Assembly (NCBI RefSeq): GCF_002923755.1
Contig: NZ_PGFZ01000003.1
Coordinates: forward strand, 62,001-126,000
Length of the DNA: 64,000 nt
Source: Methylovulum psychrotolerans
Lineage (GTDB): Bacteria > Pseudomonadota > Gammaproteobacteria > Methylococcales > Methylomonadaceae
Direction: 5' to 3'
Shown in pieces: positions 8,345-17,430 of the stretch. Every line of letters begins with the position of its first letter. Position 1 is the first letter of the stretch. The translations under genes were made by a program, and so were the position numbers. Below the pieces are notes generated by a model, which had not been told where the DNA came from, ran no database searches, and saw only the letters and a list, made by a program, of their open reading frames with translations.

Positions 8345-9498
8345 TATACTCCAAACGGTCAACTTTTCGGTTTCCCATTTTGCAAAAATATTGTAAAAAG
8401 GCCGGAAACTACCGCACTGGATGCCCATGATCACCCTAGAATTGACCGCACAACAACTGGACAAACTATATGACGGGCTGTCGTCAAACAGCAACCCGTC
8501 CGCCCGAAAAAAATGCCTGACCGTCTACCTCAGGGCGAAAGCTTACCCGCGCGAGGCGATTGCGGACATCACCCGGATCGCCCCCGGCACCGTGACCCAT
8601 TATGTCAAAAGTTACTCCGAAGGCGACCTGGAAGGCTTGCTTAAAGACCGCTACCGCCAGCCGGAAAGCCAATTGGGACCCCATGCGGCGGAACTGAATG
8701 CGTTGTTTAAAAAAAGCCCCGCACACGGTCAACCAAGCGATAGAAATCATCTTCGAACAGACGGGCATCCGCGTGAAGCGCTCCGCTTGCCAAGCATTCC
8801 TGAAAAAGCTCGGCCTAAAATTCCGGCGGTGCGGACTGATACCCGGCAAGGTCTTGGACGAAGCCACGCAGCGGCAAGCACAGCAAACCTTCCACGACAC
8901 CCAGTTGCAGCCCCGCCTGGAAGAGGCCAAACAAGGACGGCGCACCGTGTTGTTTGTGGATGCGGCACACTTTGTGATGGGGGCGTTCCTCGGCATGGTA
9001 TGGTGTTTCGCCAGGGTGTTGCTGCCCTCCGCCAGCGGGCGGCAACGCCACAACGTCTTGGGCGCTTAAGACCCCATCCGCCACGAGGCCATCACCGTGA
9101 CCAACGGAACCTACATCAACCAAGGGGTATTTTGTGAATTCCTTGACAAGATCGCGGCAGCTTACGCCGATACAGGACGGCCTATCACAGTGGTGCTGGA
9201 CAATGCCCGTTACCAAAAATGCCGCTCGGTTGCCGACAAGGCCGCAGAACTGGGCATCGAACTCCTTTACCTGCCGCCTTACTCGCCCAACCTGAACCTG
9301 ATCGAAAGGCTATGGCGCTTTGTCAAAAAAGAAGTGCTGTATAGCACCCACTATGACAAATTCCAAGTGTTTAAGGATAACATCGACTCTTGTATTGCCG
9401 GGCTTTATACTAGTTTCAAGGACAAAATGCAAACTTTAATGACCATGAATTTTCAACTGTTTTCTGAAAAAACCGAAAACTTGACCGTTTGAAGTATA
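8345..9498 (+). mobile_element. IS630-family insertion sequence, decayed
   Basis: The ends form an imperfect inverted repeat of about 30 bases. The left end reads TATACTCCAAACGGTCAAC and continues TTTTCGGTTT. The right end, reverse-complemented, reads TATACTTCAAACGGTCAAG then TTTTCGGTTT, giving two mismatches. Both ends abut TA, the target used by the IS630/Tc1 group. Inside is one transposase gene broken by a frameshift and a stop codon, so the element is not autonomous. A further degenerate copy of the right end lies at about 9535-9565. Confidence 0.85.
8421..9492 (+). pseudogene. IS630-family transposase, frameshifted
   Basis: The N-terminal helix-turn-helix part (from ATG 8421, ITLELTAQQLDKLYDG onward) runs to an A7 tract at 8709-8715, after which homology continues in the +1 frame (KKAPHTVNQAIEIIFEQTGI). 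That frame carries the first DDE Asp in VLFVDAAHFVMG, meets an in-frame TAA at 9067-9069 (normally a sense codon before DPIRHEAITV), then continues with VVLDNARYQK and the PPYSPNLNLIERLWRFVKK motif carrying the last catalytic Glu. Two separate lesions make programmed frameshifting alone an insufficient explanation. The call is a dead gene. Confidence 0.88.
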
Positions 9499-9506
9499 TA
9501 TGGGAG

Positions 9507-9533
9507 GGAGCGCGGTCAGGATGACCGCGCTCC
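9507..9533. repeat. 12-bp perfect hairpin
   Basis: GGAGCGCGGTCA (9507-9518) and TGACCGCGCTCC (9522-9533) form a perfect stem with a 3-base loop, directly beyond the right end of the IS630 element. It has no T-tract, so a terminator is not convincing. A REP-like intergenic palindrome is more likely. Confidence 0.5.
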
Positions 9534-9534
9534 A

Positions 9535-9566
9535 AAAACTGAAAACCTGACCATTCAGAGTATACC
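9535..9566. repeat. Second degenerate IS630-like right end
   Basis: AAAACTGAAAACCTGACC followed by ATTCAGAGTATAC matches the right terminus of the neighbouring IS630 element (AAAACCGAAAACTTGACCG then TTTGAAGTATA) with several substitutions. It is separated from that terminus by the 12-bp hairpin. It is probably the end of an older related insertion. Confidence 0.45.
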
Positions 9567-9657
9567 AAGGAGAAGGCTGGGGGCGGACACGCTGAAGCGC
9601 AATGAACGCTTACTTAATTTCCTGCCCGTTCCTTAGTTTTTGCCCAAACCCTAGCCT

Positions 9658-10641
9658 ATGCTGATTAAATCCACTTTTAAACCCGCCGGATGGTTGCGTA
9701 ACGGCCACCTGCAAACCCTTTATCCGGCCTTATTACGCCGCCAACCCGTCGTGCCACAAGTAGAGCGCGAACGCCTGACCACGCCCGACGGCGACTTTTT
9801 GGACGTAGACCATTGCGGGCATACCGGGCCACGGGTGCTGATGCTGCACGGCCTGACCGGCAACTCGCAATCGGGTTATATTAAAGGCTTGCAAATCGCC
9901 TTCTTACAGCGGGGCTGGTGCAGCACGGTGATGAATTTTCGTGGTTGTAGCGGCCAGCCCAATAACAAAGCCCGCAGCTACCACTCCGGCGAAACCGAAG
10001 ACATCCACTTTGTTTACCAAACCTTACGCCAACGCCACCCCGATACCCCCTGTGCCGCCATCGGTTTTTCCTTGGGCGGCAATGTGTTATTAAAATGGCT
10101 GGGCGAACAAGGCGATAAATTAACGCTAACGGCAGCAGTCGCTGTCTCTGTACCCTTGCTGTTAAACCTGTGTGCCAGCAAGCTCGATAAGGGTTTCTCG
10201 CAGCTTTACCGGGCCAATTTATTGGCCGAATTGAAAACCTATATGCACGTCAAACAACGCCATCTGGAACAAAATGGCTTTGCTGACGAAGCCGAAAAAA
10301 TCCGCCGACTAGGCGATTGTTCCGCCATCCGCTCGTTCTGGCAATATGATGATATTGTCGTCGCAGGCTTGCACGGTTTTACAGATGTCCACGACTACTA
10401 CCGCCGCTCCAGTTCCCGGCAATACCTCCAACATATCACCGTCCCCACCCTCATCATCCAAGCCGACGATGACCCGTTTATGACCCCCGCCGTACTGCCC
10501 ACCGCCGCCGAATTATCCCCTGCCGTGCGTTTGGAAATCACCCACGGCGGTGGCCATGTCGGCTTCGTCGGCCACCAAGGCCTAAAGCCTGTGTATTGGT
10601 TGGAACAACGGATTCCGGCATTTTTGTCGGGGTATTTTTAA
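9658..10641 (+). CDS. YheT-family alpha/beta hydrolase
   Basis: 327 residues, the full length of the YheT/ABHD1 group. The N-terminal WLRNGHLQTLYPAL is a hallmark of this family. The oxyanion region is MLHGLTGNS, the nucleophile elbow is GFSLGGN (Ser at about residue 142), an acidic residue is in QADDDPFM (about 277), and the catalytic His is in HGGGHVGFVG (about 301). The physiological substrate of YheT proteins is not settled; carboxylesterase activity is likely. It stands alone between the IS630 remnant and queA. Confidence 0.9.
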   Translation: MLIKSTFKPAGWLRNGHLQTLYPALLRRQPVVPQVERERLTTPDGDFLDVDHCGHTGPRVLMLHGLTGNSQSGYIKGLQIAFLQRGWCSTVMNFRGCSGQPNNKARSYHSGETEDIHFVYQTLRQRHPDTPCAAIGFSLGGNVLLKWLGEQGDKLTLTAAVAVSVPLLLNLCASKLDKGFSQLYRANLLAELKTYMHVKQRHLEQNGFADEAEKIRRLGDCSAIRSFWQYDDIVVAGLHGFTDVHDYYRRSSSRQYLQHITVPTLIIQADDDPFMTPAVLPTAAELSPAVRLEITHGGGHVGFVGHQGLKPVYWLEQRIPAFLSGYF

Positions 10642-10723
10642 GGACTGAGCCTGTTTATGGGCTGGCAACCCAAACGCAGGATTTTTTTGCCGAATTGCCC
10701 CAAACTGGGTAATATGGCGAGCT

Positions 10724-11740
10724 ATGAAAAAAAGTGACTTTTACTACGATTTACCCGACGCGCTGATTGCCCAGCATCCCTTAGCCGAACGTACTGCCAG
10801 CCGTTTATTGTGCATGGGGCGTGACACGGGGGAACTGTGCGATAGGCAATTTAATGATTTTATCGACTTGATCCATGCCGATGATTTGCTGGTGTTTAAC
10901 GACACGCGGGTGATTCCCGCACGGCTATGGGGACATAAGGCCAGTGGCGGCAAGGTTGAGATCCTGATCGAACGGCTGCTCGACGAACACCATGCCATTG
11001 CCCATGTCCGTGCCAGCAAAGCCCCTAAGCCAGGGACGCTGGTCGAACTGCCTGAAGGCTTAGCCTGCACCGTCACGGGGCGCGATAATGACCTGTTCCA
11101 CCTAGCCTTTCCCCAGCCTATCTTGGCCGTGTTGGCGCAAATAGGCCATATCCCCTTGCCGCCGTATATCACCCGTGCCGACGACAGCGGGGATTATAGC
11201 CGCTACCAAACGGTATTTGCCAAAACCGCCGGAGCGGTGGCGGCACCGACAGCCGGACTGCATTTCGACGAAGCCTTGCTGGATAAGCTGAAAGCTAAAG
11301 GGGTGCGGAGTGCGTTTGTGACCTTGCATGTCGGCAGCGGCACTTTTCAGCCTGTCAGGGTAGAAGACTTGGCGGCGCATATTATGCACAAGGAGTATTT
11401 CAGCGTCACTGAAGAGACCGTCACAGCGGTAGCGCAAACCCACGCCCGGGGCGGGCGGGTGGTGGCGGTCGGCACAACGGCGGTGCGGGCTTTGGAATCG
11501 GCGGCACGTTCGGGAAGCTTAACCGCCTCATTCGGCGACACCCAGTTGTTCATCACGCCCGGTTATACCTTCAAGGTGGTCGATGCCTTATTGACCAATT
11601 TCCATTTACCCGAATCGACTTTGCTGATGCTGGTCAGCGCGTTTGCGGGCTACCAGCCGATCATGGCGGCTTACCGCCATGCGGTAGCCGAAGGGTACCG
11701 TTTTTTCAGTTATGGCGATGCGATGTTTTTAAGCCGCTAG
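10724..11740 (+). CDS. queA: S-adenosylmethionine:tRNA ribosyltransferase-isomerase
   Basis: 338 residues, typical length. QueA transfers and isomerises the ribosyl group of S-adenosylmethionine onto preQ1-tRNA to make epoxyqueuosine. Conserved blocks are present: [13 protein letters not shown] at the N-terminus, [45 protein letters not shown], and [17 protein letters not shown] near the end. The ATG at 10724 gives a complete domain. The related queF gene for preQ1 synthesis is at 57.2 kb, so two steps of the queuosine pathway are encoded here. tgt, yajC and secD, frequent downstream partners, are absent because a toxin-antitoxin graveyard follows. Confidence 0.96.
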   Translation: MKKSDFYYDLPDALIAQHPLAERTASRLLCMGRDTGELCDRQFNDFIDLIHADDLLVFNDTRVIPARLWGHKASGGKVEILIERLLDEHHAIAHVRASKAPKPGTLVELPEGLACTVTGRDNDLFHLAFPQPILAVLAQIGHIPLPPYITRADDSGDYSRYQTVFAKTAGAVAAPTAGLHFDEALLDKLKAKGVRSAFVTLHVGSGTFQPVRVEDLAAHIMHKEYFSVTEETVTAVAQTHARGGRVVAVGTTAVRALESAARSGSLTASFGDTQLFITPGYTFKVVDALLTNFHLPESTLLMLVSAFAGYQPIMAAYRHAVAEGYRFFSYGDAMFLSR

Positions 11741-11780
11741 CTCGGCCTAAACGTTTACTGTTGCAATCATAATTCATCTG

Positions 11781-11973
11781 TCATTCGGCTGTTAACTTCG
11801 GAACACTTGCCCGCCGCACAGTGGACGGCATACCCGCTTGCCTAGCTTGCCAAAGGTCATAAGCGGCTTGCTGGCTGATCCATAAATCTGCCCTGCCACC
11901 GTTTTCTATGCCTAACCAACTTTCAAGCCCTAGGGCCATTTCTGGCGATAGTGCACCCTTAGCATTTAACACC
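11781..11973 (-). pseudogene. higA antitoxin remnant, C-terminal half
   Basis: About 60 codons read RVLNAKGALSPEMALGLESW, then a WLGIENGGRADLW segment and QAAYDLWQARQ, matching the C-terminal half of HigA-type antitoxins. The N-terminal DNA-binding half is missing and upstream codons are unrelated. The remnant ends 40 bases before the PIN-toxin pseudogene. A second higA remnant with complementary content lies at 12.9-13.1 kb. The two copies differ at several positions in their shared tail, so they are diverged copies. Confidence 0.75.
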
Positions 11974-12013
11974 CTAAAAATCCATAAACTTGTATTAATA
12001 CCAGACCGGACAA

Positions 12014-12458
12014 CTAAAAAACAGATTGCCAATCCTTCAACAAGACAACATGTCCGAACTGAGCCGTTTTTGATACATGCCTGTTGTCAGCGGTAATGAA
12101 GGTGCAGTCATTGGCGATAGCCAAGGCATGGTAGCTGGCATCGTAAAAGGACGGGAAACCCGATTTTGGATGGCCTGTTTCGCACATTTCAATGTGCCTT
12201 CAAAATACACGGCAGATCCAAGTCAACCAGCTTTAAATTGGCTTTTTGGTATAGCCCAATCAATTCATAAGCCTGTTGAGTCGGGAAATTGCTCACGCTG
12301 GCAATGGTCAGCACTTCGTAAAGAAACAAGCTAGGAACAATGACTTGATAATTTCTCTTACTGATTTCCGTTATAAGCTGGACAGCCTGTTCTTTGTCGT
12401 CTTCCTCTAAAAAGAGCTTATTGAAAACACAGGAGTCTAAAACGACCTTATTTTGCAC
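12014..12458 (-). pseudogene. PIN-domain (VapC-like) toxin, frameshifted
   Basis: The N-terminal 80-odd residues (QNKVVLDSCVFNKLFLEED with the first PIN acidic residue) are in one frame and run to a stop at 12189. The C-terminal part, SFYDASYHALAIANDCTFIT followed by ADNR, continues in another frame to the stop at 12014-12016. It contains the other catalytic acidic residues (YDASY, TADN). One indel near 12190-12200 would restore a toxin of about 135-140 residues. The antitoxin gene just upstream overlaps its start by 11 bases and is intact. Sequencing error is possible. Confidence 0.82.
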
Positions 12459-12744
12459 GTTTCATTTTGTTATCAAGTAATTCCTGCTCTTTCCCTTCCC
12501 TGAGCATCCTGACCATTTGTTCAGATGAATACTCTGTTTTTACAGGCTGGATGGTGGCAAGCATTTTTAAAAATTTCTGTGCGTTCTCTTCGCGTTCAAT
12601 TTCTTCAAGGGCATTAGCGATGGCCTTGTTCATTAAGGCCGTTTTTTGGCCTCTTGGGATACGGTCAAGCCGTTCCCTATTTTCTTGGGTAAGGTACAAA
12701 GTCGTCCTGACCTTGCCTTGTTCCGGTGCTGTTAGGGTAGCCAT
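12448..12744 (-). CDS. Antitoxin of a VapBC-like module
   Basis: 98 residues, highly charged. A central stretch, KVRTTLYLTQENRERLDRIP, resembles the ribbon-helix-helix strand and first helix of small DNA-binding antitoxins. It is followed by the helix ALMNKAIANALEEIEREEN and a basic tail. It overlaps the start of the PIN-domain toxin gene by 11 bases, which supports an antitoxin role. Because the partner toxin is frameshifted, this may be a free-standing antitoxin that can still autorepress or cross-neutralise related toxins. Confidence 0.75.
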   Translation of the reverse strand: MATLTAPEQGKVRTTLYLTQENRERLDRIPRGQKTALMNKAIANALEEIEREENAQKFLKMLATIQPVKTEYSSEQMVRMLREGKEQELLDNKMKRAK

Positions 12745-12915
12745 AATGGTGTCATTAAAAGTTAATAGCTGATAACACCATTATATGACACCTATTAAAT
12801 TATCAACTATTTTTATAAAAAACCCGTTGCGCTAGTTCGGGGTAGTTTTTCATAATGGAACACTCTGCACATGACAAAAAATGCCCGTTGAAAATAGGGC
12901 AAAATACAGTTTTTT

Positions 12916-13098
12916 CTAGGTCGGACAATGCGGAATACTCGCCCGTTGCACGGTGGATGGCACACCCGTCTGTCTGGCTTGCCATTAAGGACACGGGATA
13001 AGGCGGTGCGGGTTACGCCAAGCTGCTTGGCGGCTTCGGTGATGGTTAGGCCAAGTGCGGGCAAAACGTCTTCGCGCAAAACTTCACCGGGATGTTAG
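12916..13098 (-). pseudogene. higA antitoxin with internal deletion
   Basis: The N-terminal HTH half (HPGEVLREDVLPALGLTIT then EAAKQLGVTRTALSRVLNGK) is present. It then joins out of frame to a C-terminal tail readable in another frame as WQARQTGVPSTVQRASIP. The junction lies in TGGCAAG, a sequence shared by codons for NGK and for WQA, so the missing middle probably left by a microhomology-mediated deletion. A working antitoxin is not expected. The first half still encodes a complete-looking helix-turn-helix. Confidence 0.75.
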
Positions 13099-13110
13099 GG
13101 AGTTAGGCTG

Positions 13111-13209
13111 TTAGTCTGTGGTTGCATCATCCAGCTTATCTTGAGCAATATAATTGTAAATATCCTGTAACCATTGCTCGGCTTCCGCCGTCCAATTTAT
13201 TTCTGCCAT
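13111..13209 (-). pseudogene. ParE/RelE-family toxin, N-terminal fragment
   Basis: A 32-codon frame begins with AEINWTAEAEQWLQDIYNYI then AQDKLDDATTD and a stop. The first 25 residues match the N-terminus of ParE/RelE-family toxins (compare the intact ParE at 269-559). About 65 residues of the toxin fold are lost, so it should be inactive. It starts 20 bases after the stop of its antitoxin gene, the usual spacing for such a pair. Confidence 0.72.
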
Positions 13210-13229
13210 ATACGGATTCGCCGCGCCAT

Positions 13230-13382
13230 TTATTCATTAGAAACCGTCCGGCCTTGGCGGGAATCCTCCAATCCACGTTCCACCCTGCGCGAAAAAGCCA
13301 ATTCCTGCAAAATCTCATCAAAACTGCTATCGTCAGGTTGGGCACGAACAATATTAGCAACTTTTTCTTTAATTGCTGGCAT
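13230..13382 (-). CDS. Small antitoxin of a ParE-type pair
   Basis: 50 residues from the ATG at 13382. The sequence PAIKEKVANIVRAQPDDSSF, then DEILQELAFSRRVERGLEDS and QGRTVSNE, is the pattern of the short Phd/RelB-like antitoxins that precede ParE-family toxins. The toxin that follows (13111-13209) is truncated after about 30 residues. A longer upstream extension in the same frame is possible but has no codon-usage support. It belongs to the toxin-antitoxin graveyard between queA and mnmE. Confidence 0.65.
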   Translation of the reverse strand: MPAIKEKVANIVRAQPDDSSFDEILQELAFSRRVERGLEDSRQGRTVSNE

Positions 13383-13503
13383 ATAAAACTCTCTCATGCT
13401 ATTGATTATATTAAAAATATACATCAAAACACGGGTAACGCCTAGCTGTTCGACAAATTATTTAATCGTAATTTAATAAAGATAAGTAAAAAGCCCAGCC
13501 ATT

Positions 13504-14847
13504 TCACTTCCCAATACAAAAACTAGAAAAAATCCTCCCCAATAAATCATCGGAAGTAAATTGTCCGGTAATCTCCGCCAAGCTGTGTTGGGCGGTGCGT
13601 AAGTCTTCGGCGACGAGTTCGCCGGCTTGGTTGATTTGTAATTGGCTTAAGGCGGTTTCGACGGCTTCGTAGGCGCGGGCCAGGGCCTCTAGGTGGCGGC
13701 GGCGGGCGATGAAGACGTTGTCGGTGGCTTCGTTAAAGCCTACGCTTTGTTTGAGGTGGCGGGCCAGCATGTCCATGCCGGCACCGGTTTTGACAGAGAG
13801 GTAGATGCGGGTATCCGCCGCGTTTTGCTCTAGGGTAGGGGGGATGTTAAGCAAATCTATTTTGTTGTAGATACGGGTGATTTCGACGTTATCCGGCAGG
13901 GTTTCCAGCAGGGCTTCGTCGTCGGGGTCGCGGGCATCGATCAGCAAGAGGATTTTGTCGGCTTTGCGCATTTCTTCCCGCGCCCGGCGGATGCCTTCTT
14001 GCTCGACGGGGTTGTCGCTATCGCGCAGGCCTGCGGTGTCGATGATATGCAGAGGCATTCCGTCAAGCTGGATGCGCTCCCTCAAGACATCGCGGGTGGT
14101 ACCGGCTATAGCAGTGACGATGGCGGCCTCATGTCCGGCCAAGGCGTTCAGTAGGCTGGATTTTCCGGCATTGGGCTTACCTGCCAGGACGATGGTCATG
14201 CCTTCGCGCAACAGGCGGCCTTGTTGGGCGGTTTTTTGGATTTGCGCCAGCCGCCCTAATAAGCTGACGACGCGCTTTTCGACCACGCCGTCGGTGAGGA
14301 AATCGATTTCTTCATCGACAAAGTCAATGGCGGCTTCGACGTAGATGCGCAGTTCGGTCAGCTCTTCAACCAGTTGGTTGATTTGCTCGGAAAATACGCC
14401 CTGCATGGAGTTTTGCGCCGAGCGCACCGATTGTTCGGTACTGCTGGCGATCAAGTCGGCAACAGCTTCGGCTTGCGCCAAATCCAGTTTGTTGTTTAGG
14501 AAAGCGCGTTCGGTAAATTCGCCGGGCCGGGCCAGACGGCAACCTAAGGCGAGGACGCGCCGCAACAGCATATCCAAGACCACTGCACCGCCGTGGCCTT
14601 GCAGTTCGAGAATGTTTTCGCCCGTGTAGGAGGCAGGGGCAGGAAAGTACAGGCCTATGCCGGAGTCGATAACAGTGCCGTCGGCTTCTTTAAAGTTGCC
14701 GTAGGTGGCGTGGCGTGGCGCGAGGGGTTTGCCGAACAGGTGTTGGGCGATGGCAGGGGCAGTTGCCCCTGAGATGCGGATGATGCCGACACCGCCGTTA
14801 CCCGGCGGTGTCGCAATCGCGGCGATGGTATCAGGATCAATAACCAC
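13504..14847 (-). CDS. mnmE: tRNA-modification GTPase MnmE
   Basis: 447 residues. MnmE with MnmG makes the 5-carboxymethylaminomethyl group at wobble uridine 34 of tRNA. The N-terminal folate-binding domain holds [20 protein letters not shown]. The G domain shows [14 protein letters not shown] (G1, about 222), GTTRD (G2), DTAGLRD (G3) and NKID (G4). The last four residues are the conserved CIGK. It is the last gene of the conserved rpmH-rnpA-yidD-yidC-mnmE block on the minus strand, 8 bases after yidC. mnmG is not present. Confidence 0.97.
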   Translation of the reverse strand: MVIDPDTIAAIATPPGNGGVGIIRISGATAPAIAQHLFGKPLAPRHATYGNFKEADGTVIDSGIGLYFPAPASYTGENILELQGHGGAVVLDMLLRRVLALGCRLARPGEFTERAFLNNKLDLAQAEAVADLIASSTEQSVRSAQNSMQGVFSEQINQLVEELTELRIYVEAAIDFVDEEIDFLTDGVVEKRVVSLLGRLAQIQKTAQQGRLLREGMTIVLAGKPNAGKSSLLNALAGHEAAIVTAIAGTTRDVLRERIQLDGMPLHIIDTAGLRDSDNPVEQEGIRRAREEMRKADKILLLIDARDPDDEALLETLPDNVEITRIYNKIDLLNIPPTLEQNAADTRIYLSVKTGAGMDMLARHLKQSVGFNEATDNVFIARRRHLEALARAYEAVETALSQLQINQAGELVAEDLRTAQHSLAEITGQFTSDDLLGRIFSSFCIGK

Positions 14848-14855
14848 GCGGGCGG

Positions 14856-16547
14856 TTAGGGTTCATTGGCAATGGTTTTGGTGATATACCATTGTTGGAG
14901 GATGGACAGGGTGTTGTTAACGACCCAGTACAGCACCAAACCTGCGGGGAAGAACAGGAAGAACACAGTGAACACCAGCGGGAACATTTTCATGACCCGT
15001 GCCTGGATAGGGTCTATCGGCGCGGGGTTCAGGCCTTGTTGGATTTTCATGGTGATGCCCATGATAATCGGCAAGATGTAGAACGGATCTTCGACCGATA
15101 AATCCTGTATCCATAACATGAACGGGGCTTGGCGGAACTCGACAGTTTCGCTCAGTACCCAATACAAGCACATAAAGACGGGAATTTGGATCAGTACCGG
15201 GAAACAGCCGCCTAAGGGGTTGGCTTTTTCTTTTTTGTACAGAGCCATCATTTCGGTGTTGAAGCGTTGGCGGTCGTCTTTAAAGCGCTCTTGCAGTTCT
15301 TTCAGACGCGGCTGGATTTTGCGCATTTTCGCCATGGACTTAAAGCTGGCTTGCGACAGCGGGAAGAACAGCAGCTTGATACACAAGGTCACGCCCATAA
15401 TCGCCACACCCCAGTTACCCGTCAGGTCGTGGATTTGGTTCAGCAACCAGTAGATGGGTTTGCCGATAAAGGTCAGGACGCTGTAGTCAACGGTCAGTTC
15501 CAGGCCTTTGGCGACTTTTTCCATAACAGGCTGGACTTTGGGCCCGGCGTACAGTTGTGAGGTAAAGTCGGCGGCAGTGTTGTTGTCGACGGTAACCAGC
15601 GGCGAGTAAGAGCCGATAACGTAATGTTCGCTAGCCAAGCTTTTGGTGTAAAAATGGTTTTCTTGGTCAGCGGGCGGAATCCACGCGGAGGCGAAGTAAT
15701 GTTTGATAAAGGCTGTCCAACCGCCTTGGGTGCCGACATCCAAGTTACCTTCTTGCATATCGTCATAGCTGATTTTTTTATACTTGTCTTTTTCGGTGTA
15801 AATCACTCCACCGTCATAAGCCCGCATACCGCCCATCATAAAATTGCCTTTGTTGCTATGGTCAGGCACACGCAACAGTTGGCTATATTGGCGGATCACC
15901 CAAGGTTTGCCGCTGGCGTTGTCGATATGTTGGTTAAGGGCAATGTCGTAGCTGCCGCGTTTGAAGGTGAACGATTTAGTGACGCTCAGGCCGCTGTTGT
16001 CCGTCCAGATCATCGGTACGGTCAGGGTGTCTTGGCCCGCGTCTAAGTGGTAGCTGTCTTGGCTGGTGGTAAAAATGCTGTAATGGTTAGCGATAGCACC
16101 GTTATCGGCGATTAAGCCGCTTTGGGCTATAAACTGTTTTTCCGGTTCGTTGTTGAACAGGCGCACAGGGGCGTGGTTTTTTTCGGAAACGGGCAGGCCG
16201 ATCAAAGCACGGGCTTTATTGACGACGCTGTTGTCTTGTTCGGTGGGGTATTGCAGCAAGTCCATGCTGCGGATGGTGCCGCCTTGTAAATCAATTTCCA
16301 GGTCGATGACATCCGTTTTGACTGTTATTATTTTGCCGGATGTGCTGAGGCCGGGAACTGGGCTGGCGGTGCTGGCGACAGCAGGCGCACCAGTTGCGGG
16401 CAAGTCTTCGTGGCTGGCTTCCAAGTTGGGGGTGGTGACGGCGGCGACAGTAGCCGGCTTGGGGCCGTAATCTATCTGCCAGGCCTGCATCATCAATACG
16501 ACTAGCATCGCAAATGTGACGACTAGTACAAATCTTAAATTATCCAT
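14856..16547 (-). CDS. yidC: Membrane protein insertase YidC
   Basis: 563 residues, of the long gammaproteobacterial type. An N-terminal membrane helix (about 5-22) is followed by a large periplasmic beta-sandwich domain (about 55-345). The conserved insertase core follows, with helices near 350-375, 420-445 and two to three more before the end. [20 protein letters not shown] and [19 protein letters not shown] are family signatures. It inserts membrane proteins alone or with SecYEG. Its first codons overlap the end of yidD by 8 bases, and mnmE follows. Confidence 0.97.
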   Translation of the reverse strand: MDNLRFVLVVTFAMLVVLMMQAWQIDYGPKPATVAAVTTPNLEASHEDLPATGAPAVASTASPVPGLSTSGKIITVKTDVIDLEIDLQGGTIRSMDLLQYPTEQDNSVVNKARALIGLPVSEKNHAPVRLFNNEPEKQFIAQSGLIADNGAIANHYSIFTTSQDSYHLDAGQDTLTVPMIWTDNSGLSVTKSFTFKRGSYDIALNQHIDNASGKPWVIRQYSQLLRVPDHSNKGNFMMGGMRAYDGGVIYTEKDKYKKISYDDMQEGNLDVGTQGGWTAFIKHYFASAWIPPADQENHFYTKSLASEHYVIGSYSPLVTVDNNTAADFTSQLYAGPKVQPVMEKVAKGLELTVDYSVLTFIGKPIYWLLNQIHDLTGNWGVAIMGVTLCIKLLFFPLSQASFKSMAKMRKIQPRLKELQERFKDDRQRFNTEMMALYKKEKANPLGGCFPVLIQIPVFMCLYWVLSETVEFRQAPFMLWIQDLSVEDPFYILPIIMGITMKIQQGLNPAPIDPIQARVMKMFPLVFTVFFLFFPAGLVLYWVVNNTLSILQQWYITKTIANEP

Positions 16548-16773
16548 TCTTATTTCTCAATTTATCTGGAACGGGATCAATGCCCCCTTCATGGAAAGGG
16601 TGGCATTTCAATAATCTTTTCAGGGTGAGATAGCAGCCAATGACAGCGCCATAGCGGGACAGCGCCTCTAAGGAATATTGGGAGCAGCTTGGATAAAAAC
16701 GGCAGTTGGGCCCAAGCAAGGGGCTAACAAAGTATCGGTAGAACTTTATCAATGCTATGAGTATGAAGCGCAT
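16540..16773 (-). CDS. yidD: Membrane protein insertion efficiency factor YidD
   Basis: 77 residues. The family core [20 protein letters not shown] then [12 protein letters not shown], and the [16 protein letters not shown] end, are complete, including the conserved Cys residues. YidD is a small inner-membrane-associated protein that assists YidC-dependent insertion. It overlaps rnpA upstream by 19 bases and yidC downstream by 8 bases, so translation of the block is coupled. Confidence 0.95.
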   Translation of the reverse strand: MRFILIALIKFYRYFVSPLLGPNCRFYPSCSQYSLEALSRYGAVIGCYLTLKRLLKCHPFHEGGIDPVPDKLRNKNG

Positions 16774-17126
16774 CGGGTTACCAACTTAAGCCAGTGTTTT
16801 TCCAATGACTTTCTTAATAGTTCCAGCGGGGCATCGACGGCTTCCCTGCGGGCTAAAACAACAATGTCAAGGTTTCCTAACTGTTGTTGTAACCGAAAAT
16901 TTTCCCGAACAGTCCGCTTAATGATATTTCTGTGAACGGCTTTTTTGATATTTTTTTTAGCTATCGCCAATCCCAGCCGCGGATGATCTAAATCATTTTT
17001 TATCGCTAATAGGGTAAAATATTGGTCGCTGGACTTTACCGGTTTCGCAAAAACTTTTTTGTACTCAGCGGGTTTTTTTAACCGGGACTGTGGGGGGAAA
17101 CCAAAATCGTTACTAAACAACCGCAA
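16755..17126 (-). CDS. rnpA: Ribonuclease P protein component
   Basis: 123 residues from a TTG at 17126. A second TTG at 17120 would give a protein two residues shorter, and no ATG precedes the conserved [19 protein letters not shown] start. The RNP motif is complete: [19 protein letters not shown] (about 79-97), with basic residues that bind the RNase P RNA and the 5-prime leader of precursor tRNA. Its first codon lies 2 bases after the rpmH stop, so initiation from TTG probably depends on coupling to rpmH translation. It overlaps yidD by 19 bases. Confidence 0.95.
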   Translation of the reverse strand: MRLFSNDFGFPPQSRLKKPAEYKKVFAKPVKSSDQYFTLLAIKNDLDHPRLGLAIAKKNIKKAVHRNIIKRTVRENFRLQQQLGNLDIVVLARREAVDAPLELLRKSLEKHWLKLVTRCASYS

Positions 17127-17128
17127 AT

Positions 17129-17263
17129 CTATAGGGCCAATTTATGGCGGCCTTTCGCTCTACGCGAGTTTAACACCTTGCGGCCACCGACTGTCGCCAT
17201 TCTGGAACGGAAGCCATGGGTTCTGACACGTTTGATTTTACTGGGTTGGTATGTTCTTTTCAT
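17129..17263 (-). CDS. rpmH: 50S ribosomal protein L34
   Basis: 44 residues, the universal L34 length. It begins [20 protein letters not shown] and ends GRHKLAL, with the central [17 protein letters not shown] core complete. It is too short for a 60-codon ORF cut-off but unmistakable. It is the first gene of the minus-strand operon rpmH-rnpA-yidD-yidC-mnmE and is divergent from dnaA, the usual arrangement near gammaproteobacterial origins. Confidence 0.97.
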   Translation of the reverse strand: MKRTYQPSKIKRVRTHGFRSRMATVGGRKVLNSRRAKGRHKLAL

Positions 17264-17318
17264 TGTTGCTCAAGCCTACTGGGATAATATTATCAAAAAC
17301 GGATAAAAAAGACGTTGG

Positions 17319-17347
17319 ATGATAGAATAAAGCGCTTGACCTGTCAA
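17319..17347 (-). promoter_or_regulatory. Sigma70-type promoter for rpmH operon
   Basis: On the minus strand a perfect -35 box TTGACA (17347-17342) and a -10 box TATCAT (17324-17319) are separated by 17 bases. Transcription would start about 17312, leaving a leader of about 50 bases before rpmH. Confidence 0.7.
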
Positions 17348-17430
17348 TTCTGTAATGACATGTTTTATTAATGCAGAGTGGCAAAAGCCCTGTTTCTCTT
17401 ACCTCACAAATCAATATCTTATCTACTTCA

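Noticed and set aside
8709-8716. Programmed ribosomal frameshift for the IS630 transposase
   Set aside because: The shift needed is +1 on an A7 tract and a separate in-frame TAA lies downstream, so decay is simpler.
17336-17364. dnaA promoter with TTGACC as -35
   Set aside because: No acceptable -10 box lies 16-18 bases downstream; the same DNA is better explained as the rpmH promoter on the other strand.
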